DNA of 64,000 nucleotides from contig CM051462.1 in NCBI GenBank assembly GCA_028095005.1, positions 176,461,955-176,525,954 of the forward strand. Reading direction: 5' to 3'. Below, one piece after another: positions 12,006 through 24,600 of this stretch. Numbering within the stretch: position 1 is the stretch's first letter; every line of letters begins with the position of its first letter. The notes beneath the pieces were generated by a model, which saw nothing but the letters and a program-made list of their open reading frames with translations, was not told the origin of the DNA and ran no database searches. Source of the DNA: Rhynchospora pubera. Its lineage: Eukaryota > Streptophyta > Magnoliopsida > Poales > Cyperaceae. A program made the translations under genes and the position numbers.

Positions 12006-14156
12006 TTATTTTTCATTGTCAGACTCTAAACCTACCATCATCTTCCCCTCATTTGCTTGTTTGCATAATGGGGAACGGACCCTGCTTGCCATCGTCTTCC
12101 ATCGGATCAGCTCAAACAAATCTGGCTTCCAGACAACCCCATTGGGTCCGTTCAGTGCACCCACCTGGCTCATGTCACGGTCAATATACTTATTCAGCAA
12201 GCAGTTCTTCAGCCAGGAGGACGACTTCTCTGTTTTGGCCACTGTATTCTCTTTGTATGATGGGGCCACGAACCGCCTTTTGACAGTTTGCTTCACCTTT
12301 TTAAACATACTAGACATGACCATTTTTGTGGTGTGTGATATAGCCCTACTGTTGAATGGTGTGGCAGCTTTGGTTAAATCAGATTTCAAATCTGCTTGCA
12401 CTTCACTATCTATATTTGGCTTTAGACTTGATGCGGTAGCCGACTGGCTATCAGTTTTGGTTTCTCTTTTCTTTCTGAATGGTACGACCACAAGCTGCCT
12501 CCTGACAGTCCGCTTCACCTTTCTAAACCTGCGCGAGATGGCCATCTTTGTGGTCAACGATATAGGTTTACCATTCGATGCCATAAAATTTTTATTTAAA
12601 TCAGATTTCATGCCTGCTTGCACCTCACCGTTAGAATTTGACTCCACAAATGATGGGGTAGTAGCCTCTGGTGGATCCACAACTCGCCTTTTGACAGTCC
12701 ACTTAACCTTTCTAAACTTGTCAGAGATGATTGTTTTCGTGGTTGATGATGTAGCACTATTGTTGGATACCGTAACGATTTTGTTTAAATCAAATTCGGA
12801 ACCTTTTTGTATCTCAACGTCAGACTTTGAATCCAGATATGATGGGCTAGTAGGCTGGCCATAAGATTTGGTCTTTGTCTTCTCGCTTTGTGGTTGGCCC
12901 ACAAGTTGCCTCTTGACAGTTTGTTTTACCTTTTTAATCTTTTTAGTGATAACCATTTTTGTGGTTGATGATTTAACTTTATTGTTGGATGCCGTCACAG
13001 TTTTGTTAAAATCAGATACTGAATCGGCGTGCAGCTCACCGTCAGAATTTGGATCTAAATATGATGGGGTAATTGAATGGCTATCAATTCTGGTCTTTGT
13101 TTTCTCTCTATGTGGTGGGTCCGCAAGTTGCCTCCTAACAGTCTGTTTCACCTTTTTAAACTTGTCAGTGATAATCATTTTTGCAGTCGATGATGCAGCT
13201 CTACTATTTGATGCCGTGACAGCTTTGTTTAAATCAAATTTTGAATCTACATGCACCTCACCGTCAGAATTTGAATCCAGATATGATGGGGTAGTAGGCT
13301 GGTTATCAGTTTTGGTTTTTGTTTTCTCTCTGTGTCGAGGGTCCACAAGTTGCCTTCTTACGGTCCGTTTCACCTTTCTAAACTTGTCAGTGATAACCAT
13401 TTTTGCAGTCGATGATGTAGCTCTACTGTTGGATGTTGTGACATTTTTGTTTAAATTAGATTTTGAATCTACATGCATCTCACCGTGAGAATCTGACTCT
13501 AGATTTGATAAGGTAGTCGATTGGCTATGTGTTTTGGTCTTTGTTTTCTCTCTGTGTGGTGGGACCACAACTTGCCTCCTTACAGTGTGCTTCACCTTTC
13601 TAAATTTGTCAGAGACTACCATTTTTGCAGTTGATGACATAGCCGTGCCATTAGATGTCGGGACCGTTTCATCTGACTCGTATTCCGAATCTTTTTGCAC
13701 CTCACTCTTTGACTCCAGATAAGATAAGTTAGTTGAATGACTATCAATTTTGGTCTTTGTTTTCTTTCTGTGTGTTGGGACCACAAGTCGTCTCCTGACT
13801 GTCTGCACCTTTCTAAACTTGTCTGTGAATTCCATTTTTGTGGTCGATGAAACACCCCTTCTATTGAATGCAGGGACAGTTTCATCGAACTCGGATTCTG
13901 AATCTACTTGCTCCTCACTATCAGAACTCGACTGGAAATATGATATAATAGTCGGATGGCCTTTAGTGATCTTTTGGTTGGAGGTCCTGTTACAGGCGGC
14001 AGGCTTTGGGTTTAGTTCAGTGGATGTAAATTTGAGATTGGTTGAAGGAATTCTGGGCTTTTGCAAAGGATACTGATAATGATATTCATAATTTGCCTTG
14101 GAGACACGGGTGCCTGTCGTCCAAGAGTTTGGATCATCTTTGTATAGGTCCCCCAT
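12006..14156 (-). CDS. Eight-repeat basic protein of unknown function, 716 aa
   Basis: A single uninterrupted exon encodes 716 residues. After a unique N-terminal part (about 1-72) come eight tandem repeats of about 72 residues. Each begins with an acidic/serine segment (SNSDGEVHVDS type), then an S/T-rich stretch (ASSTAKMVITDKF), then a strongly basic core (FRKVKRTVRRQLV) followed by PPHREKTKTK. Repeat 6 lacks the HREKTKTK part. A unique C-terminal part of about 70 residues (SSSWLKNCLLNKYIDRDMS onward) contains the only clear hydrophobic/aromatic segment, WKPDLFELIRW. No signal peptide or membrane segment is seen. Charge suggests a nuclear, nucleic-acid- or chromatin-associated protein, but this is inference and no family was recognised. 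The chosen ATG is followed at once by a good frame, and a spliced 5' UTR lies upstream, so the gene looks expressed. Repeats drift but keep frame, which argues for selection. Confidence 0.85.
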   Translation of the reverse strand: MGDLYKDDPNSWTTGTRVSKANYEYHYQYPLQKPRIPSTNLKFTSTELNPKPAACNRTSNQKITKGHPTIISYFQSSSDSEEQVDSESEFDETVPAFNRRGVSSTTKMEFTDKFRKVQTVRRRLVVPTHRKKTKTKIDSHSTNLSYLESKSEVQKDSEYESDETVPTSNGTAMSSTAKMVVSDKFRKVKHTVRRQVVVPPHREKTKTKTHSQSTTLSNLESDSHGEMHVDSKSNLNKNVTTSNSRATSSTAKMVITDKFRKVKRTVRRQLVDPRHREKTKTKTDNQPTTPSYLDSNSDGEVHVDSKFDLNKAVTASNSRAASSTAKMIITDKFKKVKQTVRRQLADPPHREKTKTRIDSHSITPSYLDPNSDGELHADSVSDFNKTVTASNNKVKSSTTKMVITKKIKKVKQTVKRQLVGQPQSEKTKTKSYGQPTSPSYLDSKSDVEIQKGSEFDLNKIVTVSNNSATSSTTKTIISDKFRKVKWTVKRRVVDPPEATTPSFVESNSNGEVQAGMKSDLNKNFMASNGKPISLTTKMAISRRFRKVKRTVRRQLVVVPFRKKRETKTDSQSATASSLKPNIDSEVQADLKSDLTKAATPFNSRAISHTTKMVMSSMFKKVKQTVKRRFVAPSYKENTVAKTEKSSSWLKNCLLNKYIDRDMSQVGALNGPNGVVWKPDLFELIRWKTMASRVRSPLCKQANEGKMMVGLESDNEK

Positions 14157-14922
14157 TTAAGTTCACTCTCCGGCTTCGCAAATTTTAAAAAGAAAGGGAA
14201 ACAAAAGGGTTTAAGAGGCGATTTGAATCACATGGGACAGTTCCGGAATTGACTTCTCATCAAGTCTGCAAAAAATCATAAACAGGAATCACCAATATAG
14301 TTTGCATTATTATGTGTTTTTCTTTTTTAGTGAAATAAGATCGGCTGTATTGATTATTTTGCAAGAGGAGAGTTCCGGTGCCCACATTTTGGATTGCCCC
14401 AAATGCCCCAAAACACACTTTTTTACTACTTTTTCAAAATATAAAATTAAAACTTCGAATCCAAACTGTTGAACTTATTCAATATAACTAGTGATGCATT
14501 TTCATATAAGTTTTATAAATTTTGAAGTTTATTTGATACTTGATCAAGAGGCTAAAATATGAACATATTAGAATTAATCTATCATATTTAACTACATTCG
14601 TTCAATTTTCAATCTCTTGATCAAGTATCAAATAAACTTAAAAAATTATAATACTTATATGAAAATGCATCGCTAGTTATATCGAATAAGATCAACGGTT
14701 TTGATTCGAAAATTGAATTTTATATTTTTAAAAAATAGTAAAAAAGTGTGTTTTGGAGCATTTGGGGGCATCCAAAATGTGGGCACCGGAACCCTCCTCA
14801 TTTTGCAAATATCATTTTTTTGGTAAAAGAAGAATTTTTAACAAAGGAAACAGGCGCAAATTCATCCAAAAGGAAGGAGAAGAAAAGTAAACTCACAGCA
14901 ACAAAAGTAGGTCTTCAAGAAC

Positions 14923-14955
<33 letters not shown>
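14157..14955 (-). other. 5' UTR with intron of the eight-repeat gene
   Basis: On the minus strand a strong donor (TGCT|GTGAGT, intron start at about 14896) and an acceptor (TTTTTTGCAG, exon resuming at about 14265) frame a 5'-UTR intron of about 630 bp. The upstream exon carries a CT/GA microsatellite at about 14925-14954, a common plant 5'-UTR feature. The intron holds the foldback MITE at 14365-14799. Splicing is predicted by eye. Confidence 0.55.
14365..14799. mobile_element. Mutator-type foldback MITE, 9-bp TSD
   Basis: The whole 435-bp element is one long imperfect inverted repeat. Its ends begin GAGGAGAGTTCCGGTGCCCAC and, on the other strand, GAGGAGGGTTCCGGTGCCCAC. It is flanked on both sides by ATTTTGCAA (14356-14364 and 14800-14808), a 9-bp target duplication typical of Mutator-like elements. 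It encodes nothing. It sits in the 5'-UTR intron of the neighbouring gene, where its transcript could fold into a long hairpin. Confidence 0.85.
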
Positions 14956-14957
<2 letters not shown>

Positions 14958-14959
14958 CT

Positions 14960-16105
14960 TGATAAGAGTTCTGCTATCTCTGAAACACTTCTATTTTCTT
15001 ATCTCTATCAACGATCTAATTTTGACAATCGAAAACAACGGAGACCAAAATAAGCCTTCCTAGTTTATAGTGTTTGTGTTTTTATCTGGATATCTTCACG
15101 TTTAATATATTTTAATTTCAATTTCTTATCCTTATTTTTATCATCTGTGTTTTCCCTATATAGAGTTCACAGAATGAAAGAACTTTTGCATGTCAAAACC
15201 CCTCTTTTTAGACTGATTACTATTCTTAGTTATGAACATTATTATTGTTTATCTAATCTGATTTTATCAAGGGGTTGTTATCATTCAAAATAAGAAAATA
15301 AATATATGCTAGGGGGCAATGTTAACTCTCATGTCAGAGCCATACCGAGCAGAGTTTGGTGCTTTGTCAGCATTTACAGGATCAAACCAACAGTATTATT
15401 CATGTCTACTGGTACATGGACAGAATATGAAAGAAAATTATTACAGTTAGGGGGATTTGAAAAAAATTAAATCATTCCAGTTTATCATGAATTTGATTAT
15501 TTCAAACTTTAAAAATATAAAAATAGAATCACCGGAATTAGTCATGATGTATTGTTACTGAAATTAGGCCTCAAGATTTCATTGGGCAAGTATTTAAGGA
15601 TAAAAGTTTTATACGAAATTTCTAAAGCTGCAAGGTGATATTTGCAACGTATGAAATGGCATCTCAATATTAGAAATTTAGAATGTGGATAACTATTTAC
15701 ATCATATCAATTGCAAATTCGCGCACCGACTCAAATTTTAAAATAAATGTTATAACTTTTCATTACTAAAAATCAATTTTATAGAATAAGAACCAATTTT
15801 GGCAATATAATTTAACACCTGCTTCATTAGGAGAGGATACAACTTTCTTTGTTATAAAGCTTTATTATTAACACTATTTTTGAAATCATTAACACCATCT
15901 TTATAATAATGTAACATCAGCAGAATTTTATTTCTTTGGAAACAAATTATATAGACGCCAAATTTATTTACTTTATATAAAATAACAGATTCTATATTAT
16001 TATTATACGAACTCATAACTATAAAAGTCGGTTATAAAAGTCGGTTTTATAAAATAACAGATTCTATATTATTATTATTTACTTTATATAAAATAACAGA
16101 TTCTA
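14960..16105. other. Intergenic with short tandem repeats
   Basis: No gene was recognised. Near 15965-16112 a unit containing TATAAAATAACAGATTCTAT occurs three times and AAAAGTCGGTT occurs twice in tandem. Confidence 0.5.
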
Positions 16106-16111
16106 TATTAT

Positions 16112-16533
16112 GATACCAACATTTGATTGCCCCCAAATGTCAACATTTTGCTTTTAAGTTATTTTTTTCAAATTTTAAAATTCAAACCTCTAATCCAAAC
16201 CGTTAATGTTATTTAGTTTAATGAGCGATGCATTTTCATATGTGTTTTGTAAATTTTTGGAATTTATTTGATACTTGATCAAAGGCTAAAAGATGAATGT
16301 ATTAGAAGTTAGAACGAATCTACCATAGTTAAGGAGGTTCGTTTGTTTTTCTATCTATTGATCGAGTATCAAACAAATTCTAAAATTTACAAAACTTATA
16401 TGAAAACACATCGCTTGTTAAACTAAATAAGATCAATATTGTAGATTAAATATTTAAATTTTAAAATTTGAAAAAAATAACTTAATAGCAAAATGTTGGC
16501 ATTTGAAGCAACTAAAATGTTAGTAGCTAACCT
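16112..16533. mobile_element. Second foldback element related to 14365-14799
   Basis: The ends form an inverted repeat (left CCAACATTTGATTGCCCCC and CAACATTTTGCTT; right AGCAAAATGTTGGCATTTG). The interior is also inverted around a TTGATACTTGATCAA-type core that is shared with the element at 14365. It is more diverged than that copy, and no clean target duplication was seen. Confidence 0.65.
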
Positions 16534-17245
16534 TGCTCTTTCAAAGTTTGGCAATATCAATGTTTAGTGGGATCAAGGGTTAAAGTTAGCATTTTGGGAT
16601 TAGTGTTTGAAGTTAAAGTTAGTAATTGTTGTTTAGCATGAAATGTTAAAGTTAGTGATCAAAGTGAATGCATTCGCTTGTAACATTCATTTTAACATAG
16701 ACATTTTAGAATTTGAAAATTAAAAAATCTTGATATTTTAAAAATTTGAAAATTTTAAAAGTTGAAAATTGAAATTTACAATTTGAAAATTTTAAATTTT
16801 GGATTTTGAAATTTGCAATTGCAATTTTGAAATTTGAAATTAGAAATTTTAAAATTTGAAAATTTAAAATTTGAAATTTGAAATTTTGAAATTTAAAATT
16901 TGAAATTTGAAATTTTGAAATTTAAAATTTCTTCTCAAGATTTTTCTCTTCAGATACAATATAAATTTTTTTTTTGGTGTTTGAGGAACACTCAAATATG
17001 AAATAACCAAGTTAAGGAGGTAGTGCTAATTCCGTTGTCCCCAAAATTATTTGACGATGCAAAATCCGTAAGTTAACTTATTGACTCAAAAATCAAGCTA
17101 AATTTGACACTGACAAACGAGCCCTAAAATTATAAACACCATTTTCTATAGCACAAACAGCCGCTTCACTTATTTGAAAAGACTCCTCTGTTGTAAAGTC
17201 CCGTCACAATAAATCAGCTGCGGCCTGCGATGGACATGGAAGTCT
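16534..17245. repeat. AT-rich simple sequence (AAATTTGAAATTT type)
   Basis: Positions 16690-16935 are a degenerate run of AATTTGAAAATTTTAAA words. The rest shows no gene. The run is low-complexity and explains the scattered open frames. Confidence 0.7.
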
Positions 17246-17585
17246 TTTAATCGGAAAAATTTTATATATGACAAATCTATCCTCAAGAATTTTAAATAGA
17301 ACAAAGCATCACTTATTTTTTTAATAAGAGCACAACTATAACGGTACTAGTATTGCCGCTATAATACAACCTTATAACGGTACTTCTATTGCTGCTGTAG
17401 GCCTTATTACGGCAGTTCAATTGCCGCTATAGCCTTTGTGAACGGAGTTGGAACAGATCGGTGATTTCACCACTTACACTTACTATCATTATATATCCAA
17501 ATTGTAGGTCCTACTTATTCATTTCTGTGGGTCCCAGTGGTATTCTCTCCAGACTCTCCCACTTCCTTCCACTATTATAAAATTA
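17246..17585 (+). repeat. Dispersed repeat family, copy A
   Basis: This sequence is found again in inverse orientation at 35366-36140. It contains three imperfect units of about 37 bp built on TAACGGTACTAGTATTGCCG, then a shared GGGTCCCAGTGGTATTCTCTC segment, and ends near CCACTATTATA. It carries no coding capacity. Its class is uncertain, and both copies stop next to a Helitron 3' end. Confidence 0.6.
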
Positions 17586-17605
17586 AACACACGAATTAAT
17601 ATAAA

Positions 17606-17633
17606 CTAGACGGGGCGTCGCGCGTTGCGCGAC
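17606..17633 (-). mobile_element. Helitron 3' terminus (minus orientation)
   Basis: Read on the minus strand, a GC-rich hairpin (17617-17633, stem GTCGCGC/GCGCGAC) is followed after eight bases by CTAG, with host T beyond it. That is the Helitron 3' terminal structure, so the element would extend to the right. The 5' TC end was not located. Confidence 0.65.
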
Positions 17634-17639
17634 CTAAAA

Positions 17640-20600
17640 AATAAATAAATGTTTAACAAAATTTCATGTAAGGTCAGATGTCGAGTTTCGCTCGATACAT
17701 GAGTTTGTAACAAAATTTTAGTTTAATATCTTTTTATAGTTTATATATTTTGATGACGAATATGTTTGTTTGATTATACTAACATAGTTTTTTAGTTTTT
17801 ATATCGTTATACATTGGTTTCTAGTTTTTATGGATAACATCGGTTTTTTATATTGTTAAATGTCTATTTATAACAACAAAAATGTCTATTGAAATTGTCT
17901 AGATATTGAAACTTTTTCATGTATAAACACACTTGTAAAATTAAGTTAGTAGCAATGAAGGATCACACTAAACGATGATTACTTGTCTCTTGCTTATTTC
18001 AATTAGTAATTTGCCCAAGTCTTTGCCATTACATAAAAAGAAGATCGTGTTATTACCGGTCCAACTAATGTAGTAAATCAAATTGTGCTATTAGTGGTGT
18101 TTACCAAAGAAGATCATATTACCAGCCTAAGATGAATTATATAAGGTTGGTCAAATGATCTGTTGATCTGATAACATCACCAATTCGATGCTTTCCTCTA
18201 ACATCCACTCTTGGTGTTACTAATATCATACGCTTTCGTCCTATTGAATAGACCCAAAGAACCATGCACATTTTCTTGTGTTGTTTATTCATTTCGGACC
18301 CTACAGCAATGTAAGTAAATATATGCTCTTTAGAAACTGACCTCCAATAGCTAACTAATGTAACACAAAAATATAACGAAAACCACAAATCAGCCAAGGA
18401 ACTAATATAAACAATTGAAAATCAGTCCACATAATTTCGATTGAATCTGATAAATAGGGGACAAAATAGTAAGTTGAAAGAAACTAAGCAGAACAAAGTA
18501 CCACTGCAACATTCCGTTGCATGAAAACAGTGGCGATAGTTTCGACTGCCTCCCCTTCGCATCTCACTTTTTCAATGCATAGAATTTTGGTTCTGTTTGT
18601 TTGCTTAATTGGATTATGTCCCCCCATCTTTTTGGCTAGGAAGCGCCGACTCGTCTGTTCACAATAAATAGAAATGAATGAGAAGGTAAAATGAACAAAA
18701 ATAGAAGGCCAACAAATTGAAAACTGACCTAGATAAGACAAAAACATTTGTATGAAATAAGAATTTGGTCTATTGCTAAAATATAGAATATTTTGAATCC
18801 TGTTGCCATTTCAATACAAATTCTATATTCTAGCAATATAAGTAAATATGTTATCTCATTCGTGAGCAATAGTTGCATAATTTGTTTCAATGTTTTAGTT
18901 GCATTTTCTGATCCCAGAAAAATATTATATCAGACCTAGGGAAAAATGAAGTCGAAGGCAAATTTGCAAAACTAACATACTAAAAAGGCTTAAATGTGAT
19001 CCCTGTCAAGTTGGTGGCATTTCATTTCTTGTTCTTTGAGCTTTTCCCAGGTCCAAATGACCTTTCATTGCTGATCCCTGTTTCAAAGAGGAAAGCACAC
19101 TATTTAACATGAATCCAGAATCTAGGAGACTTATCAGAATAAATGCGAAATAAAGAGACTAAACAGAATAAATGCCAAAAACAAATAAATGCATTACTGT
19201 AAACATAGTTAAATACACCTATGCTTGTAGCATGAATTATAATTGAACCTAGGAAGTTGCTGCAATTTTTTCTACACTTGTCTTTTTGTGATTAGCGTCC
19301 AGATTATACCTAAAGCATTTAAAGCATGTATATTAATCGGTGTTGATATAAGTGGAATACCAACTAATGTTCTGAGTTGTTCCATATAGTATACGGTACA
19401 CCTATGCATGATAAAAAGGCATCTAAAAAGCATACTTAATACAGGTTAAATTCCACATCAACTAATAGTACTCTGAGGCAAATTAATACAAATTAGTATG
19501 CAGCAACAGCAACATGGAAGGAAATTATGATGTCTATAAAAGAATCGCAGAAATAGTACCATATTGTGCATATCTGATTCGACAGGATCTGTGGTCTTGC
19601 ACTGACTATTCAACTGCAAAATAAAAAAAATAGATGCAAATACATGAATATTGAATTTCTAGTAAAACTTGAAGGAATCAAATGAGAAAGGAGATCACAG
19701 CATTTACAGCTTCTGTCATAGCTTTGTTTTAGTCCTATCGAATAACAATAAATAGAACAAATGTTGTAGACGCTCTTGTTCTTAGTTCTCTTCTCAAATC
19801 AGTACCACCAGATAGCGTTGTAAGCTTGCACACTGAAAAAAAATTTCAATCAACATCTCAAACACATGTGATGTCAACTGGCATCTAACTGAAAGAGGAT
19901 AACAAAAGTCAGATCATCAAGTGTGTAATTCAGATGAGTACTTGATAATTGCTAATCACTTCTTTTTATCCATGAAGCGAGTGCTTGCCTATTAGTAGAA
20001 TAGAAAAGAAAATAAGCTACCGTAGACCAAAATATATCTGCCTTGTAATATTTTCGGCAGGATAGATTCCTTGCATATTTTAACACACAAATAAAGTGAG
20101 GAACTACTTGATTTGGAGCAGCTCGAGGAGGAAGCCAGCAAAAGAATTGTTCTTCTCGCCTTAGGCACAGATGGAAACACCGACCTTGTCTTTCCTGATA
20201 CAACTGATCTAAAACTGATAGCAATAGCATATTAGTCTCTGTATATTGTTAGATTTTCAATTAGAAGTGCAGATCAAATTTTACAGCATCCAACCATTCT
20301 CAAAATAACAACCACGAAATCAATAAACACAATCGAAACAAACAAAATGATATAATGGCTTTGTTGTACAAAATACATAGTAAACAACAAAAGACATTAA
20401 ATAAGAATGAATATTAGTAGCTGATCTTAAATACTGCTTGCATCTAATTATCTTTTAGAACCAAAATTCTAGGACCAACTTGAGCTAACTAAGGTCTGCA
20501 TCCTGAGATCTAAAAAAGAGAGAAATAGTGAGATAATTACTAAAGAATATCTAATGCAACTATTTTGATAAAAAAAAAATAAATCATGAGGTTCTCTCAC

Positions 20601-21530
20601 AGAATGATAGCTGCGGTGAAATACAAACATAATTGTTATGAAGACTAAAGTTGTAATAGAATTATATAGATCAAATACCAACAACATAACTTAATTACAA
20701 AATTCTGCAATGGCATTTTAAACGGAGAAAATACTTTCAGCTGCAAACCAATCAATTGACCAAGTAATTTTAAAGGTTACAACATCTACCCTTCAACGTT
20801 TCTTACCTTTTACCTAACAAATTTCAGATGAAATAGAAAACAATTAGTCAAAACAGAAAATGAAAAAACATCCAATTAAACAGATCAACTAACATGTAAA
20901 GAATTTCAAAGAAGAACATATCAAAATTCATAAGAAATCGATGTTCACTCGAAAGAGGGAAAAACGATGGAGGCAGCCATACAATCCAAATCGGCTCAAT
21001 CGAAGAAGATGCAAATTCTAGGCAGTTCACAAAAGATGAATGCTCAAATAAAAGGAAATGCTCAGAAAGGGAAAATAGCAGAGAGAGAGAAAAGGGATAG
21101 GTATACAATTTTTCAAACCTTGAAACGGAGATGAAGGGAGTGGCGAGAAAGAGGGATGAGACACTTGAGAAGAGTCTATAACTATTCCTGCGAAGAGGCA
21201 CTTGATGAGAGTTCCCCGTCACCGTTGCTTTCTCTGTCGGTTGTTCTCGTGCAGGGAAAAGAAGGTGGAGGAGTGGAGACGGAGAAGTAAAAGAGGAGAG
21301 AAATGTGGAGTTGAGGCAACATCTTGTCTTACAATGGAGTAAGAGGAGAAGAACAGAGTACAAAAGAACAGAGAGAGAGGACAACAAAGTACCAATTACA
21401 GTGTATTGACCCTTCACTCTTCGAAAAGATGCCTCCAGAAATATCGAAGAGGCGTGCAAGATGGACCGACAGATCAAACTCGATCAGACGACCTGGATTA
21501 ATTCGGACAAAAACGAACGGTCAGGATTGA
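17640..21530 (-). other. Probable Helitron cargo, no protein recognised
   Basis: The minus strand looks like a decayed transcription unit. A richer-GC leader at about 21120-21480 ends in a donor-like TTTCAAG|GTTTGA, and short frames are scattered downstream. None of the frames (for example 20848-21477 or 18484-18747) resembles a known protein, and their composition is that of untranslated DNA. It may be a captured and degraded host gene. Confidence 0.35.
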
Positions 21531-21606
21531 ATTACTGTTTGAACAACTGTTTACCTACAGTTGTTTCGGATCGGATCCGAATCACGCGGATTAATATATT
21601 AAATGA

Positions 21607-21633
21607 CTAGGTGGGGAAGCGCGGCTTCGCCAC
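21607..21633 (-). mobile_element. Helitron 3' terminus (minus orientation)
   Basis: CTAG preceded by A on the plus strand is followed by the hairpin GTGGGGAAGC/GCTTCGCCAC with a short loop and one mismatch. It has the same orientation as the end at 17606. The element would run to the right, across 21650-25800. Confidence 0.6.
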
Positions 21634-21639
21634 GTCTTA

Positions 21640-24600
21640 GTAGACTTTTGTATTTCAATTTAAAGAACCACTAATAATTTGTCATTAAGTCTAAATTGTG
21701 TGCAACAGACATATAAGTGCAAAGACAAAATGTCATAATTTTTCTTTTCACATGAGCAGTAAAAATTTAAGTACATAAGCATCATACATTTTTAATTATA
21801 TTTTGGAAAAGAAAATTGAATATTTTTTAAAAATTTACATATGTACATTTTGAAATATACCCACACATGATGCACTTGGCAGAGGAATAAGAAGGGTGCA
21901 ATTCAGAGGCATACCCACTTGAGAAAAAGTCAGCACGTAGATAGCTCGGTTTGAGATTAACAAATCGAGCGAACTCGATGGCACTTGCAACATATTTTTA
22001 ATTGTGAGAAGGGATCCACCTCTCTAGCCCATACATGCCTTCCGTTGCTTATAAACTAAACTACATAAAATGCAGGCACGCTCTTTACTGAGAAATTTGC
22101 CTTGACAAAATTTTCTTCGAACTTGAAACCACTGTATAATGTAGAAAAATAATCAAGACTAATATCAATTTAAATAGCACGAAAGTAGGTAACTAAAGAA
22201 AGTAGGCATTAAAGAAAAGTTTTGTAATGTATTGTAGTAATATTGAGTTTGCATTCAGTTTTATTAAATTATGACAAATATGAACAAACCAATCAATATT
22301 TACTCTAATTAAGTTATGCCTAATTTTTCATTGAATTAATTGAACCAACAGAGAAAAAAAAATGATATATAGAATAAATAATGAAAACTCAAAAGAGAAT
22401 GATGAACAAAAAAAAATATTTAAATACTTTCTATTACTTAGTCATATAACTTATCAGATTGAAATTTAAGTCTTAATATATAGAGATTCATGTTGTGTTT
22501 CAAAAAGCTTCCATATATGTGAAAACGTGCATGTGGCTGTGAGAGAGAAAGAGAGAGAGAGAGAGAGAGCTAACTTTTCACGTAGGTCCTTGTCTTCTCA
22601 AAATCGACATCAGATCACTTAACTTGGATGCAAAGGTCACTTTCATTATATCTATTTAATCATAAGTAAAATTTAGAAAATCTCTTGCATTACCGAAATT
22701 TTTACGATTCAGAAATGATAGAAAGGCCTTTTGTTTTCAAATATTGTTAAGAAAAATAATGCCAAAACAGATGATGTTGAGAATTTTAAAAAATGCAACA
22801 GCTTACATTTTGTGAAAAAGTAAAAATAAAAAAACTGATTCTGCACCCTTTTTTTCAGAACTTGTATGCCAATTCATTGCAGAAATATGCAAAAAAAAAG
22901 TATTTTATTTTATATATAAAAAGCTAACATGAAGTATGTATTTTTCTTAATATAAAGAAACTACCAAAGTTGCAAAGTGTTCCTGTACCAGTACATTATA
23001 CATATCGGAACACACCAGTACTTATGCGATCGGTGTGAAATCGAAACTGAAAACAAAAATTAGAAAGTAACAAATAGTTACTAATTACAACCTAACATAT
23101 TATAGTAATTTACCATATATTTACTTATTGCTATGTATAATTTATACATTCACCAACTAATATATTATATTGAATATTATTCTAGATTTTTCTAAAAATA
23201 TGACTAAAACATAGATATTACTCAACAAAAATTATCAATTGTTCATGCATAACCCCAAACTATTAAAAATATCGATCTCTTGTGCAAATGAAGGAAATGT
23301 GTTGGTCCTATAGACAAAATTGACTTTTAAAAAACTTTCAAATTATACAAACGGGATAAATATACTGGTACTTTCTGTTGTGAAGAGTAAAGAGCTTTTA
23401 TATTAATGTGAAAGAATTCCTAAGCTTCTATCAAAATGAACATTCAAGAAAATTCCCAGGCTTTTATCATAATGGCAAAACAGGAAATTAAATAATCTAA
23501 TTGTTGGAAAATCAAAACTACTATCATATTATATTTACAGTTAATCTATTTGATTTTATTTATAAAAGGATCTTTCTGTTTGCTTAAAGCTTATAAATGG
23601 CGAAGCTTCATTTTTGCCTTTTGGATTCTTCAACTTCTGTACTAAATAGAATGAAAATTTCATATTAAATGGTTATAAGAATTAATACTTTTTTCAGAAA
23701 TACCTTTTGGCAGCATCATTATCACACACCAACATTAATCTATGTCAGGCTCCTCTTCCCACCTTCACTGATACCAGTACTTGTTAGTGCCATTACTGGT
23801 ACACCCTGACAAACTTGCGAACTTACAGAGAATATAAAGATTGATAGCATGAGTGAGAAAGTCACTGGGTTGGATGCCCGTCAGAAGGGAAGTAATATGC
23901 ACGAATTTAAATGCTATCGCATTAGGATTTGCAAAAACTATTTGGAGCCATCTGTAGTGGCTGGGCACATGCCTGTCGGCTCCTCTTTTAGAACAAATTA
24001 TAGTTAGGCCTTGTTTTTTCATAAAAGATTATGATTATACTAACAGTAAATTAGAAATTGTTTCCTATTACTTACTTCTAATTCTTTTGCGACTACTCAC
24101 AGAGTCAAGGGTTGTTGCATGAAAAACTCTCGCATGAACCTGAATACGATATAAGAAGCCATAAAGAACAAACTACATAATCAAATGCAACTAATTTGTA
24201 AATAAGAAGCCATAAAGAAAAAGCTGAAATGAAAAAAGATACATGAAGTGTGAAGGCAGTAGCAAAAATTGCCATGTCCTAAGAGGCAGACTCAAGGAGG
24301 CTAAAATTAAGAGCCATGTTGTCTCCCTTCACCCATGCGACAATCAAAGTAAGAGGCATCTGCCAAAGATGTGAATATGTGATATGTCAAAATAAATCGA
24401 CACATTAGAAGGAATTAAACAGTCGTAATTTATTAGATCAAGAACACAGTACTGGAACCATTCTGGTCACTTTCATAAATGGAGATGCAAGAAAATTTGT
24501 ATTCAGTATATTACATGTTGGGTGGATATTTGTTCTTGTTTGCGTATAACCACCAAATGCAACTGGCCTTACCACAAAACATGAAGAACTGAGTTGCAGA

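Noticed and set aside
12016..14076. Long plus-strand open frames (282, 206 and shorter) opposite the eight-repeat gene
   Set aside because: They all lie in one frame that mirrors the codons of the minus-strand gene and inherit its 72-residue period. The hydrophobic product is an artefact of the antisense of a Lys/Ser/Thr-rich protein.
20848..21477. 209-residue minus-strand open frame
   Set aside because: Ser/Leu/Phe-rich, no domain, crosses a likely splice donor at about 21116, and sits in low-GC Helitron-like DNA.
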